Program-made: the position numbers and the translations under genes | Assembly: GCA_038063975.1 (NCBI GenBank) | Contig: JBBTTY010000028.1 | Coordinates: 1-33,476, forward strand | Direction of reading: 5' to 3' | From: UBA6065 sp038063975 | GTDB taxonomy: Bacteria; Patescibacteriota; Minisyncoccia; Phycocordibacterales; UBA6065 | DNA: 33,476 nt | The notes under the pieces: model-generated | The model's input: only the letters and a program-made list of their open reading frames with translations | Told to the model about the DNA's origin: nothing | The model's database searches: none | In this document: positions 14,419-21,900 of the stretch, in pieces | How the letters are laid out: every line of letters starts with the position of its first letter | Numbering within the stretch: the stretch's first letter is position 1

Positions 14419-16602
14419 ATGACGAAACTTATCATAGTAGAATCTCCGGCCAAAGCCAAAACTATAGGCAAATATCTCGGAAGCGAGTATCAGGTGGTAG
14501 CGTCTGTGGGACATGTGCGCGATTTGCCAAAATCCAATAAAAAAGCAATTGATATGGATCATTTCACGCCTCATTATGAAGTTTCTGCGGGCAAGGAAAA
14601 AATTTTGCATGAAATAGAAAAATTGGCCAAAAAATCTGATGAGATATTACTCGCTACAGACCCCGATCGCGAGGGCGAGGCTATAGCGTGGCATATTGCG
14701 GAAGCTGTGGATTTCGCTAAAAAACCTGTAAAGAGAGTGGTTTTCCATGAAATTACAAAAGAAGCTATTGTGGAAGCTCTAAAGCATCCGCGGGATATAG
14801 ATGAGAATCTGCGCCGCGCCCAGGAGGCGCGGCGCATACTCGACCGCCTTGTCGGCTATGACCTCTCCGGCATCATATGGAAAAAAGTGCGTTACGGCCT
14901 CTCGGCTGGTCGTGTCCAATCCCCCGCTCTGCGCATCATAGTAGAGCGCGAGAGGGAAATAAAAGCTTTTAAGCCCGAACAATATTTCACAATCACCGCC
15001 AATACAAAAACGCCAAAGAAAGCCGAACTTTCTCTCACTTGTTCCGTAGAACCGAGAGAACAAAAAGAGGCCGAGAGAATTGTTACCATAGGTAAAAAAG
15101 AATCTTGGAGTGTCGTGTCAATAGAGGAAAGCGAAGCAAAACGTTCTCCGCGAGCGCCTTTCACCACATCTACTCTTCAGCAAACCGCTTCGACACGTTT
15201 CGGCTTCTCCCCTTCCCGTACTATGCGCACAGCCCAAAAACTCTACGAAGCCGGTTTCATCACATATATGCGCACAGATTCCACGACACTTTCAAAACAA
15301 GCTATAGGCCAAATTGCAGGAACTATAGAAAAATTATGGGGTAAAGAAATGTTGGAAGTCCGTGTCTTTACAAGCAAATCCAAAAACGCTCAAGAAGCTC
15401 ACGAAGCAGTACGACCCACAAACGCCTCTCTGCGCACCGCAGGCCATACACCAGAAGAAAAAAATCTCTATTCACTCATATGGGCGCGCACTGTCGCCAG
15501 TCAGATGAGAGACGCTCGTATGATGCGGACAAAAATACTGGCAAATACAACATCCAAAACTATTCCGGATTTTCAAGCCAATGGTTCACGTACTATTTTT
15601 ATGGGTTGGCTAGAAGCAGACCATGGTGCGCATGGTGAAGATATCGAACTGCCAAAAGTAATGCAGGGCGACAAACTTGAACTAGTCAATATTTCTGCTC
15701 TAGAAAAATTCACAGAACCGCCGTCCCGATATTCGGAAGCAGGCTTGGTTAAAGAACTCGAAAAGCGTGGCATAGGCCGTCCTTCGACATACGCTTCCAT
15801 CATAAAAACCCTCGAGGATCGCGAATATGTCACAAAAGAAAACAGGAATCTGCGCCCTACTGACACAGGCGAAGTGGTGAGCACATTTCTGGAAGATAAT
15901 TTCACAGAGTATATAAGCGACACATTTACAGCCGAAATGGAAGACAAGCTCGACCTCATAGCAGAAGGCAAAATTGGCTATGAAAAAACTCTATCTGATT
16001 TCTATAAACCTTTCGCCAAAGACGTAAAGGCAAAAGAAAAACTGGATAAAGCCACCACCCTTGGTGAAGCTGAGGCAAAACACGTCTGTCCAAAATGCGG
16101 TTCGTCTATGGTGATAAAACTCGGCCGATCTGGAAAATTTCTCTCTTGCTCGCATTATCCCGACTGCGACGGAGCACTTCTCATAGACGGAACAGAAATG
16201 CCGAAAGACAAAATCATAGGCATTCATCCCGATACAGACAAAGAAATCACTTTGAAAAACGGCAAATATGGTCCGTATGTGGAAATGTCGACAAACGAAA
16301 TCGTAAAGAAAAAACCAAAACTGCGACGCGCCAGCGTGCCAAAAGAAATAAAACCTGAAGAAATCACCCTCGATCAAGCAATTCATTTCTTGTCTCTCCC
16401 CCGAGAACTAGGCCAACATCCTGAAACAAATAAAGCGGTTACTGCAAATATCGGCCGTTTCGGCCCCTACATCGTCCATGATGCCGATTTTCGTTCTCTA
16501 AAAAAACCTGATGATGTCTATTCCATTGAACTTCCCCGCGCCCTCGAAATTTTCAAAGAACCAAAGAAAAAAAGAAGCTTCCGAGCAAAGAAAAAAGAAT
16601 AG
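14419..16602 (+). CDS. topA: DNA topoisomerase I
   Basis: A type IA enzyme that relaxes negative supercoils. The Toprim domain begins at once (KLIIVESPAKAKTIGKYLG) and contains the metal-binding DPDREGEA. The active-site tyrosine is in GFITYMRTDST. The fold is complete through GIGRPSTYA. The C-terminus has one four-cysteine zinc ribbon (CPKCG, then CSHYPDC) followed by two short repeat units (GKYGPYVEM and GRFGPYIVHD), fewer than in E. coli TopA. The ATG at 14419 (727 aa) is chosen over an upstream ATG at 14383 because MTKLIIVESPAKA is the family start. Confidence 0.95.
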   Translation: MTKLIIVESPAKAKTIGKYLGSEYQVVASVGHVRDLPKSNKKAIDMDHFTPHYEVSAGKEKILHEIEKLAKKSDEILLATDPDREGEAIAWHIAEAVDFAKKPVKRVVFHEITKEAIVEALKHPRDIDENLRRAQEARRILDRLVGYDLSGIIWKKVRYGLSAGRVQSPALRIIVEREREIKAFKPEQYFTITANTKTPKKAELSLTCSVEPREQKEAERIVTIGKKESWSVVSIEESEAKRSPRAPFTTSTLQQTASTRFGFSPSRTMRTAQKLYEAGFITYMRTDSTTLSKQAIGQIAGTIEKLWGKEMLEVRVFTSKSKNAQEAHEAVRPTNASLRTAGHTPEEKNLYSLIWARTVASQMRDARMMRTKILANTTSKTIPDFQANGSRTIFMGWLEADHGAHGEDIELPKVMQGDKLELVNISALEKFTEPPSRYSEAGLVKELEKRGIGRPSTYASIIKTLEDREYVTKENRNLRPTDTGEVVSTFLEDNFTEYISDTFTAEMEDKLDLIAEGKIGYEKTLSDFYKPFAKDVKAKEKLDKATTLGEAEAKHVCPKCGSSMVIKLGRSGKFLSCSHYPDCDGALLIDGTEMPKDKIIGIHPDTDKEITLKNGKYGPYVEMSTNEIVKKKPKLRRASVPKEIKPEEITLDQAIHFLSLPRELGQHPETNKAVTANIGRFGPYIVHDADFRSLKKPDDVYSIELPRALEIFKEPKKKRSFRAKKKE

Positions 16603-16641
16603 ACTACAAGGGACAACTATCAACAACTGTTAAATAAACTG

Positions 16642-17589
16642 TCAAATAGAGAAGTTTTTTATGGAATACAAATCCTCGGTATTTTCATCTTCTTTCTTTT
16701 CTTCTTTTGAACGATCGTCCGTGGGAGCGGTGGTCTCTTGTGATGCTGGCTCTATTTGTTTATTCGTTTGAATTATATTGAGAATAGTCCTCAAGTCTTC
16801 GGGCGAGAAGAAATCAATAGTGATTTTGCCTCCCTTTTGCTTTTGCTCTATTGAAACGCGTGTGCCGAATGTCTCGGAGAGTTTCTGCTCCATTTCAATT
16901 ATGCTCGGATCAAAACTGCGCTCTTTTTTGCGCGCTCTCTCCACGGCGATTTTGCGAGCAATCATTTCCGTCTCGCGGACGGTGAGATGCCTGAAAGTAA
17001 TTTCCTTGAAAAGGGTCAATTGTTCCTCTGGTCGATCGGCGAGCATCATCAGAGGCCGAGCATGGCCTTCTGAAATTTTGCCCGCTGACAGAGAATCGAG
17101 AATGTCGGAAGAGAGCATGAGCAGGCGAATACAGTTTGAAACATATTCGCGCGACTTGCCGATTTTCTGGGCAATCTGAATATGCTTCAAACCGAATTCT
17201 TCTACCAGTTGATTGAAAGACCGAGCTCGCTCCACAGGATTAAGATCCTCTCTTTGGAGATTCTCTATGATAGCTAGTTCGAGCTTTACTCTGGCATCAT
17301 CGCTGTTTGCACGGATAATAGCCGGCACATGCTGAAGTCCGAGCAGTTTTGAAGCACGTAAACGACGCTCACCAGAAATCAGTTCGTATTCCACAGCCAA
17401 TCCACCGTCTTCTTTTGAGATTTCAGTGCGTGTCACCGTCAGAGGCTGGAGAAGGCCGTACATGCGAATAGATTCCGCCAAATCGCGCAGAGAAGCTGGG
17501 TCAAACTCGCGACGAGGTTGATACGGATTCGGCCGTATTTTATACGTTTCAATCCAAAAAATTGAATCTCCAAAAAATTGAGATGCCAT
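16642..17589 (-). CDS. parB: ParB/Spo0J-family chromosome partition protein
   Basis: A 315-aa protein. The N-terminal CTP-binding domain has IRPNPYQPRREFD, the LAESIRMYGLLQPL helix and the GERRLRAS motif; the central helix-turn-helix (HIQIAQKIGKSREYVSNCIRLL) would read parS sites; the C-terminal dimerisation region is preceded by an acidic, lysine-rich linker (about 280-305). It spreads from parS and works with ParA to segregate the origin. No parA lies next to it, and I did not find a clear parS palindrome in the window. It is convergent with topA. Confidence 0.92.
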   Translation of the reverse strand: MASQFFGDSIFWIETYKIRPNPYQPRREFDPASLRDLAESIRMYGLLQPLTVTRTEISKEDGGLAVEYELISGERRLRASKLLGLQHVPAIIRANSDDARVKLELAIIENLQREDLNPVERARSFNQLVEEFGLKHIQIAQKIGKSREYVSNCIRLLMLSSDILDSLSAGKISEGHARPLMMLADRPEEQLTLFKEITFRHLTVRETEMIARKIAVERARKKERSFDPSIIEMEQKLSETFGTRVSIEQKQKGGKITIDFFSPEDLRTILNIIQTNKQIEPASQETTAPTDDRSKEEKKEDENTEDLYSIKNFSI

Positions 17590-17639
17590 AGATTTGTATG
17601 AGATAATTTTAACACATCAAAAAGAAATCAAACAGAAAA

Positions 17640-17668
17640 TTGAGAAAAGCGGAGTTTTGGTGTAAATT
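17640..17668 (+). promoter_or_regulatory. Promoter for tRNA-Leu(CAA)-miaA
   Basis: TTGAGA (17640-17645) and TAAATT (17663-17668) are spaced by 17 bp, with the mature tRNA starting 20 bp later. As there is no other promoter before miaA, this probably drives the tRNA and miaA as one transcript. Confidence 0.5.
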
Positions 17669-17688
17669 GCTCATGCAGGCGTAAACAT

Positions 17689-17772
17689 GCCGAGGTGGCG
17701 AAATGGCAACCGCAATCGACTCAAAATCGATCGTCGCAAGACTTGAGGGTTCGAGTCCCTCCCTCGGCACCA
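17689..17772 (+). tRNA. tRNA-Leu (anticodon CAA)
   Basis: The GCCGAGG/CCTCGGC acceptor stem, a long variable arm (CGTCGCAAGACT region) as expected for tRNA-Leu, the anticodon loop CTCAAAA (anticodon CAA, reading UUG) and the T-loop TTCGAGT. CCA is encoded, the only tRNA of seven in the window where it is. It has A36 and A37, which makes it a natural substrate of MiaA, encoded 5 nt downstream. Confidence 0.94.
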
Positions 17773-17777
17773 AAAAA

Positions 17778-18677
17778 ATGAGCAAAAATAAGTTTCCGAA
17801 AATTGTTGTGATTCTCGGGCCTACGGCCACGGGCAAAAGTGATCTCGCTGTCTATATCGCAAAAAAATTCAAAGGCGAAGTGATTTCGGCTGATTCGAGA
17901 CAGGTTTACGAAGGTATGGATATCGGATCTGGAAAAATTACGAAAAAGGAGATGGAAAACATTCCCCACCACCTCCTCGACATAATTGATCCAAAGAAAG
18001 TCTATAACGCCGAGCAGTTCAAGAGAGATGGGACAAAAGCGATACAAGACATTTTGGATCATAAAAAACTGCCTATCATATGTGGCGGTACAGGATTTTA
18101 TATTGATGCTCTAGTTTTTGATGAACAATTTCCCGACGTGCCACCTAATAAAAAGCTTAGAAAAGAACTTGAAAAGAAATCTGTTGAGAGCTTGATGAAA
18201 GAAATAAGGAAGCTTGATCCTGTCCGCGCGAAAGCTCTGGATCCATATAACAAAGTCCGCATCATCCGCGCCATAGAAATCGCTAGAGTTTTGGGCAAAG
18301 TACCAAAAGTAAAACGTACAAAACAATATGAAGCACTTTTTATTGGCCTTACATTGGATCGCAGTAAATTACGAGAAAGAATTCATGCACGCCTCGAGAA
18401 GCGTATGAAAGCCGGCATGATTCGAGAAATTTCAAATCTTCACAAAAATGGTGTGTCTTGGAAACGCCTCTATGATTTCGGTCTAGAATACCGCTACGTT
18501 TCGCTTTATCTACAAAAGAAACTATCAAAAGAAGAAATGCTCACCAAACTCGAGCAAGAAATCTGCCAATTTTCCAAGCGACAGATGCAATGGTTTAAAA
18601 GAAATAAAAACATAAAATGGTTCGCGCCTTTTGCATATATTGCGGTTGAAAAAATTGTAAAGAAATTTCTCAAATAA
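17778..18677 (+). CDS. miaA: tRNA dimethylallyltransferase MiaA
   Basis: Transfers a dimethylallyl group to A37 of tRNAs that read codons beginning with U. The P-loop GPTATGKS is at residues 14-21, followed by DSRQVYEGMDIGSGK, HHLLDIIDP and GGTGFYIDAL, all family motifs; the C-terminal zinc-finger of eukaryotic homologues is absent. The ATG at 17778 is 5 nt after the CCA of tRNA-Leu(CAA); earlier in-frame starts lie inside the tRNA. Length 299 aa, normal. The gene ends inside the T-run of the terminator for the opposite strand. Confidence 0.95.
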   Translation: MSKNKFPKIVVILGPTATGKSDLAVYIAKKFKGEVISADSRQVYEGMDIGSGKITKKEMENIPHHLLDIIDPKKVYNAEQFKRDGTKAIQDILDHKKLPIICGGTGFYIDALVFDEQFPDVPPNKKLRKELEKKSVESLMKEIRKLDPVRAKALDPYNKVRIIRAIEIARVLGKVPKVKRTKQYEALFIGLTLDRSKLRERIHARLEKRMKAGMIREISNLHKNGVSWKRLYDFGLEYRYVSLYLQKKLSKEEMLTKLEQEICQFSKRQMQWFKRNKNIKWFAPFAYIAVEKIVKKFLK

Positions 18678-18705
18678 AAAGCCCTCCAACGCAAACACGG
18701 AGGGC
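18673..18705 (-). terminator. Intrinsic terminator of the rarA-side transcript
   Basis: A 7-bp stem GCCCTCC/GGAGGGC (18681-18687 with 18699-18705) is followed on the minus strand by TTTTTATTT. It ends leftward transcription coming from rarA or from the candidate 6S RNA, and its T-run overlaps the miaA stop. Confidence 0.8.
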
Positions 18706-18893
18706 AATAGTAGACGGAGCTGTTTCCGACCAGCCTAGGAGACCGACGCTATTATTACTAGAATCGTTTGATGAAGGAGTTCACAAAGCTAGTTGGCGTA
18801 CCAAACTAGGCTCCGGCATCATCTCTAAAATCAATCAATGCATTGATCAATTTTGTGCCTGCTACGATACCCGGCACCGGCACATCTACTAAG
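18681..18893 (-). ncRNA. ssrS: Candidate 6S RNA downstream of rarA
   Basis: The 222 bp between miaA and rarA contain no ORF but could form one long folded RNA on the minus strand. A closing helix TAGTAGA/TCTACTA joins 18885-18891 with 18708-18714, about 184 nt apart, and the intrinsic terminator follows directly. Inside are a GTGCC/GGCAC hairpin, a 28-nt AT palindrome (18827-18854) and a CTAGTT/AACTAG hairpin near 18787-18812. Length, rod-like closure and terminator suit 6S RNA, which sequesters housekeeping RNA polymerase, and as I recall 6S genes lie beside rarA in several bacterial groups. I could not prove the central bubble by eye, so the name is tentative. Confidence 0.45.
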
Positions 18894-18899
18894 AGAAGT

Positions 18900-20066
18900 T
18901 TAGTTCTGTGAACTTTTATTGTCAATCTTTTTTCTCTTCAAATACTTCTTCCCTTTTAGTTTATCAGGCAAGTAACTTTCAGTATCATATTTTTCATAAC
19001 CTTTGCCGTAATTGAGTTCTTTCATCAGTTTTGTCGGTGCGTTACGAATTTTTAGAGGCACGGGTAAGTTCCCCGTTTTTTTCACATCATTCAAGGCTTC
19101 AAAATATCCGTCATGAGCCGAACGATCTTTTGCCGCCAGAGCTAAATAAGCTGTGCCATGAGCTAGATTGATTTGAGCTTCTGGCAAACCTATGACATCA
19201 ATGGCAGCGAATACAGCATTTGCAACAACTAGAGCTGTCGGCTGAGCCAAACCAATATCTTCTGAAGCAAATATGACCATTCTTCGAGCGATAAATTTAG
19301 GATCTTCGCCGCCCTCTATCATGCGCGCGAGGTAATAGAGAGCGGCGTCGGCATCCCCAGCGCGCATACTCTTTATATAGGCAGAAATGGTGTCATAGTG
19401 TTCATCACCTTTTTTATCAAAACGGATAAAAACTTGCTCAAACGCTAATTTCAGATTTTCAAGCGTTATTGTTCCGTATAGATTTTTTGCATTTTCCAAA
19501 GCGGATAGAGCAATACGCGCATCTCCATTTGCCAAACTAGAAAGCCAATCGAGGGCGTTTTTCGGTATCTTTATTTTTGTGCGCTTTAAAATCTTTTTTA
19601 TTTCCTCTTCTGTCAGACTTTTCAAAACAAAAACCCGTGAACGGGAAAGTAGAGCCGATATGATTTCAAAACTTGGATTTTCTGTCGTCGCACCTATGAG
19701 AGTCAGCCTGCCGGATTCCACAGATGGTAATAGAAAATCCTGTTGGGCTTTATTAAATCTATGAATTTCATCTAAGAAAAGAACCTTCGGCCGAGGGTCG
19801 AGCATCGTCGATTCGTCGAGAATCCTTTTTATATCATCCTTGCCCGCAGAGACAGCCGAAAGCTCATAAAATTTGGCATTGAGAGCCTTTGCATATATGC
19901 GCGCAATGGTAGTCTTGCCGACACCTGGTGGTCCCCAGAGAATGAAAGAAAAAAGGTGCTTGTCTTCTATAGCTTTACGCAGAGGTTTTCCGAGGCCAAC
20001 CAATTCTTCTTGGCCCACGAAATCTTTCAAACTTTGCGGTCTAATTTTATTTGCTAGTGGTTCCAT
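18900..20066 (-). CDS. rarA: Replication-associated recombination protein RarA (MgsA)
   Basis: A 388-aa AAA+ ATPase related to clamp loaders, acting at stalled replication forks. RPQSLKDFVGQEELVG opens the domain; Walker A is GPPGVGKTT (45-53), Walker B is LFLDEIHRF, sensor 1 is GATTENPSF and the arginine finger follows at LLSRSRV. The C-terminal tetramerisation region has GEDPKFIARRMVIFASEDIGLA and the ending KLMKELNYGKGYEKYDTESYLPD, both typical. The start overlaps the DUF167 gene by 20 bp. Its 3' flank carries the candidate 6S RNA. Confidence 0.95.
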   Translation of the reverse strand: MEPLANKIRPQSLKDFVGQEELVGLGKPLRKAIEDKHLFSFILWGPPGVGKTTIARIYAKALNAKFYELSAVSAGKDDIKRILDESTMLDPRPKVLFLDEIHRFNKAQQDFLLPSVESGRLTLIGATTENPSFEIISALLSRSRVFVLKSLTEEEIKKILKRTKIKIPKNALDWLSSLANGDARIALSALENAKNLYGTITLENLKLAFEQVFIRFDKKGDEHYDTISAYIKSMRAGDADAALYYLARMIEGGEDPKFIARRMVIFASEDIGLAQPTALVVANAVFAAIDVIGLPEAQINLAHGTAYLALAAKDRSAHDGYFEALNDVKKTGNLPVPLKIRNAPTKLMKELNYGKGYEKYDTESYLPDKLKGKKYLKRKKIDNKSSQN

Positions 20067-20286
20067 TTTCTTCTATTAAAACAATTTTATGTGGCGAATG
20101 ATGTCCGCTGACTATTCTTATAACTCTCTTTGAATCACCAAAATGCGCGCGCAGTAATTCGAGAGCCCTAGCGTTTGCCAATCCCCTCTCGGCTGGCACC
20201 CTAACCATAACCAGATATTCATCTTTCTTTTCTTCCTTTACCGACTCTTTTTTTGCGCCGGCCGTGACATACACTTTTATGTACAT
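20047..20286 (-). CDS. DUF167 (YggU-family) small protein
   Basis: A 79-aa protein with the DUF167 pattern: VTAGAKKESV near the start, YLVMVRVPAERGLANARALELLRAHF in the middle and RIVSGHHSPHKIVLI at the end. The family folds as a small alpha/beta unit of unknown function. It overlaps the start of rarA by 20 bp and follows the HTH/LAGLIDADG-like gene by 3 bp, so the three are probably one transcription unit. Confidence 0.85.
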   Translation of the reverse strand: MYIKVYVTAGAKKESVKEEKKDEYLVMVRVPAERGLANARALELLRAHFGDSKRVIRIVSGHHSPHKIVLIEENGTTSK

Positions 20287-20289
20287 AAA

Positions 20290-20952
20290 TTACTTAATTA
20301 TTCGAAAATACTGTCTAGCGATTTCAAGAAGTTCTCGACCAATCGCAGCATCATGATATCTAACAGTAGCACAACCCTGATATCCCACTCTTTTGTTAAT
20401 TCCGCCCTCTTTTTTTATATAACTTTTAATAAAATTAACCTGTGGTATATCGGTTATATTGGACCAAAAAGTCTTTTGGGTCTTTTCGTCATGATAACTA
20501 TGCAAATGAACACATACCCTAAACCTCGATTCGTCTAGATTGAAACCATCTCTCAGTAAAGATAAAAATATTCGCATAAGTTCAGAACTAGAATTTGTAA
20601 ACGTCATTCCATGTTTTATAGATTTCTCTCCCTCACAATAGTAAATAAGAGCGCACATTAGCTTTTTTTGCTGTTTGGTTGCCGTTGGTATTGCTCTCAG
20701 AGTTTCCTTAGCTTTTTCGCTCGCCTCTACTTCACGAATTATTCTTTTTTTAGACAAAGTTAAACCAGCTCTTTTATTACCTTCAATTTTAAGTCTCTCT
20801 ATTCTATTTTTTGCGTGCAGACTTAGAATAATTCCCCTCAACCAAATGGAAAGTGTACTCTTAGAGATTTTAACTGAATGTGAAATCTCATTTATAGATT
20901 GTCCCGTTTTTCGTAAACTGATCGCCTTGTTTTTAACTTCATTACTGAACAT
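20290..20952 (-). CDS. HTH protein with LAGLIDADG-like C-terminal domain
   Basis: A 220-aa protein. Residues 8-38 form a helix-turn-helix (KAISLRKTGQSINEISHSV, then KISKSTLSIWLRG) of the resolvase/transposase type. Residues 98-111 (LMCALIYYCEGEKS) followed by MTFTNSSSELMRIFLSLL look like a LAGLIDADG homing-endonuclease repeat with E in place of the usual D, and the later part (VCVHLHSYHDEKTQKTFW, and GCATVRYHDA) continues such a domain. It may be a DNA-binding protein derived from a homing endonuclease, or a still active nicking enzyme. It is divergent from tRNA-Trp with several TATACT/TATAAT boxes between them. Confidence 0.55.
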   Translation of the reverse strand: MFSNEVKNKAISLRKTGQSINEISHSVKISKSTLSIWLRGIILSLHAKNRIERLKIEGNKRAGLTLSKKRIIREVEASEKAKETLRAIPTATKQQKKLMCALIYYCEGEKSIKHGMTFTNSSSELMRIFLSLLRDGFNLDESRFRVCVHLHSYHDEKTQKTFWSNITDIPQVNFIKSYIKKEGGINKRVGYQGCATVRYHDAAIGRELLEIARQYFRIIK

Positions 20953-21028
20953 ATAAGTATAGTTACATTAGTATACATTATACTATCTATTTTCAATGAA
21001 GTATGTAGTATGTTATGCTTTTTTTGTT

Positions 21029-21100
21029 GGGCCTGTAGTTTCAATGGTAAAACATCTCACTCCAAACGAGAGGTTCCCCGTTCGAGTCGGGGCGGGCCCG
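21029..21100 (+). tRNA. tRNA-Trp (anticodon CCA)
   Basis: The GGGCCTG/CGGGCCC acceptor stem, D-loop TTTCAATGGTAAAA, anticodon loop CTCCAAA (anticodon CCA) and T-loop TTCGAGT on a strong CCCCG/CGGGG stem. The discriminator is G, as in bacterial tRNA-Trp; CCA is not encoded. The last anticodon-stem pair (A31-C39) is a mismatch. The ATG of the nucleotidyltransferase gene follows after 3 nt. Confidence 0.92.
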
Positions 21101-21103
21101 CAT

Positions 21104-21619
21104 ATGACAGACACAGAACAAAAAGTTCTCAAAGCCCTAAAATTAATCATTCCCGCTCTAGAAAAGTATGATTTCAAATGGGTGATCACAGGTGGTTTCG
21201 CTTCGCATGTTTACGGTGTAAATCGTCCAATAACAGATATCGATATAGACATCGATACAAGCAAAGATTCACCGGACTTTAAAAATCTAATCAGAGACCT
21301 CAAAAAATATACTACCCAACCTCTGGAGCACTTTGTCGACCAAAATTATGATAACTACAACTTCGAAATTACTTTGGACGGTATTGTGATAGACATATGT
21401 CCCATGAAAGAAATGTGTATATATGACAAGAAAACTTCAAAGTACACACCCTTCTACCAAATAGGATTTCCTGATTCAAAAGTTATTGGATGGAAAAGTC
21501 TAAACCTTCCCCTATTGTCAAAAGAACTTATTATAAAAAACAAAGAAATGCTGTTTTGGCAAAGAGAGTCAGACTTAAAAGATATCGAGAATTTGAAAAA
21601 ATTGAGCCAGAGAACATAA
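21104..21619 (+). CDS. Nucleotidyltransferase-fold protein
   Basis: A 171-aa protein with the minimal nucleotidyltransferase signature: GG at residues 30-31 (WVITGGFASHVYG), then D45-x-D47 in ITDIDIDID, and a third acidic strand with D97 (IVIDICP). Such folds transfer nucleotides to proteins, RNA or drugs; related proteins occur in MNT/HEPN and AbiEii-type toxin systems. No HEPN or antitoxin partner is next to it. The ATG at 21104 is 3 nt after tRNA-Trp; the frame is open further upstream only through the tRNA. The stop codon lies inside the left arm of inverted repeat C. Confidence 0.7.
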   Translation: MTDTEQKVLKALKLIIPALEKYDFKWVITGGFASHVYGVNRPITDIDIDIDTSKDSPDFKNLIRDLKKYTTQPLEHFVDQNYDNYNFEITLDGIVIDICPMKEMCIYDKKTSKYTPFYQIGFPDSKVIGWKSLNLPLLSKELIIKNKEMLFWQRESDLKDIENLKKLSQRT

Positions 21620-21710
21620 TCGAGAAGTGGCTTTCGGAAGCCGACGGGCCGAGAACGAGACGCCCGGCCAGCAGGCCGGGACGGCGTACACTTCTCGATT
21701 ATGTTCTCTG
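21608..21710 (+). repeat. Nested inverted repeat with structured core, copy C
   Basis: Perfect 22-bp arms (21608-21629 and 21689-21710) around a 59-nt core that is the most compact and most GC-rich copy. It contains CTTTCGGA, a short GCC/GGC hairpin with a GACG loop, CGAGAACGAGACG, and a CCGGCC-AGCA-GGCCGG hairpin, then GGCGTAC. The left arm includes the last three codons and the stop of the nucleotidyltransferase gene; the right arm ends 7 bp before the convergent rpmG stop. The strand given is that of the conserved core. Confidence 0.85.
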
Positions 21711-21717
21711 CCGAACT

Positions 21718-21873
21718 TTATTTCTTGCTCTCCTTGAACACCACGCGTTTGCGGAGCTTTTTGGAGTATTTTTTCAGCTCAATTTTGCGTTCTACTTTGC
21801 GCTTATTTTTGCGGGTAAAATAGACTTCGCCGGTCTGTTTATTTTTTAGAATGATGAGTTGGTCTTGGGACAT
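21718..21873 (-). CDS. rpmG: 50S ribosomal protein bL33
   Basis: A 51-aa basic protein starting MSQDQLIILKNKQTGEVYF and continuing with TRKNKRKVERKIELKKYSKKL, which matches bL33, with the usual ending LRKRVVFKESKK. It lacks the zinc-binding cysteines, so it is the C-minus form. It sits 27 bp downstream of alr on the same strand. Repeat C lies directly behind its stop codon. Confidence 0.9.
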   Translation of the reverse strand: MSQDQLIILKNKQTGEVYFTRKNKRKVERKIELKKYSKKLRKRVVFKESKK

Positions 21874-21900
21874 ATGTTCCGAAAGGTTATCATAAAGCCT

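Noticed and set aside
16642..17589. Replication origin or parS region next to parB
   Set aside because: No parA, dnaA, DnaA-box cluster or clear parS palindrome is visible; parB alone is not evidence for an origin.
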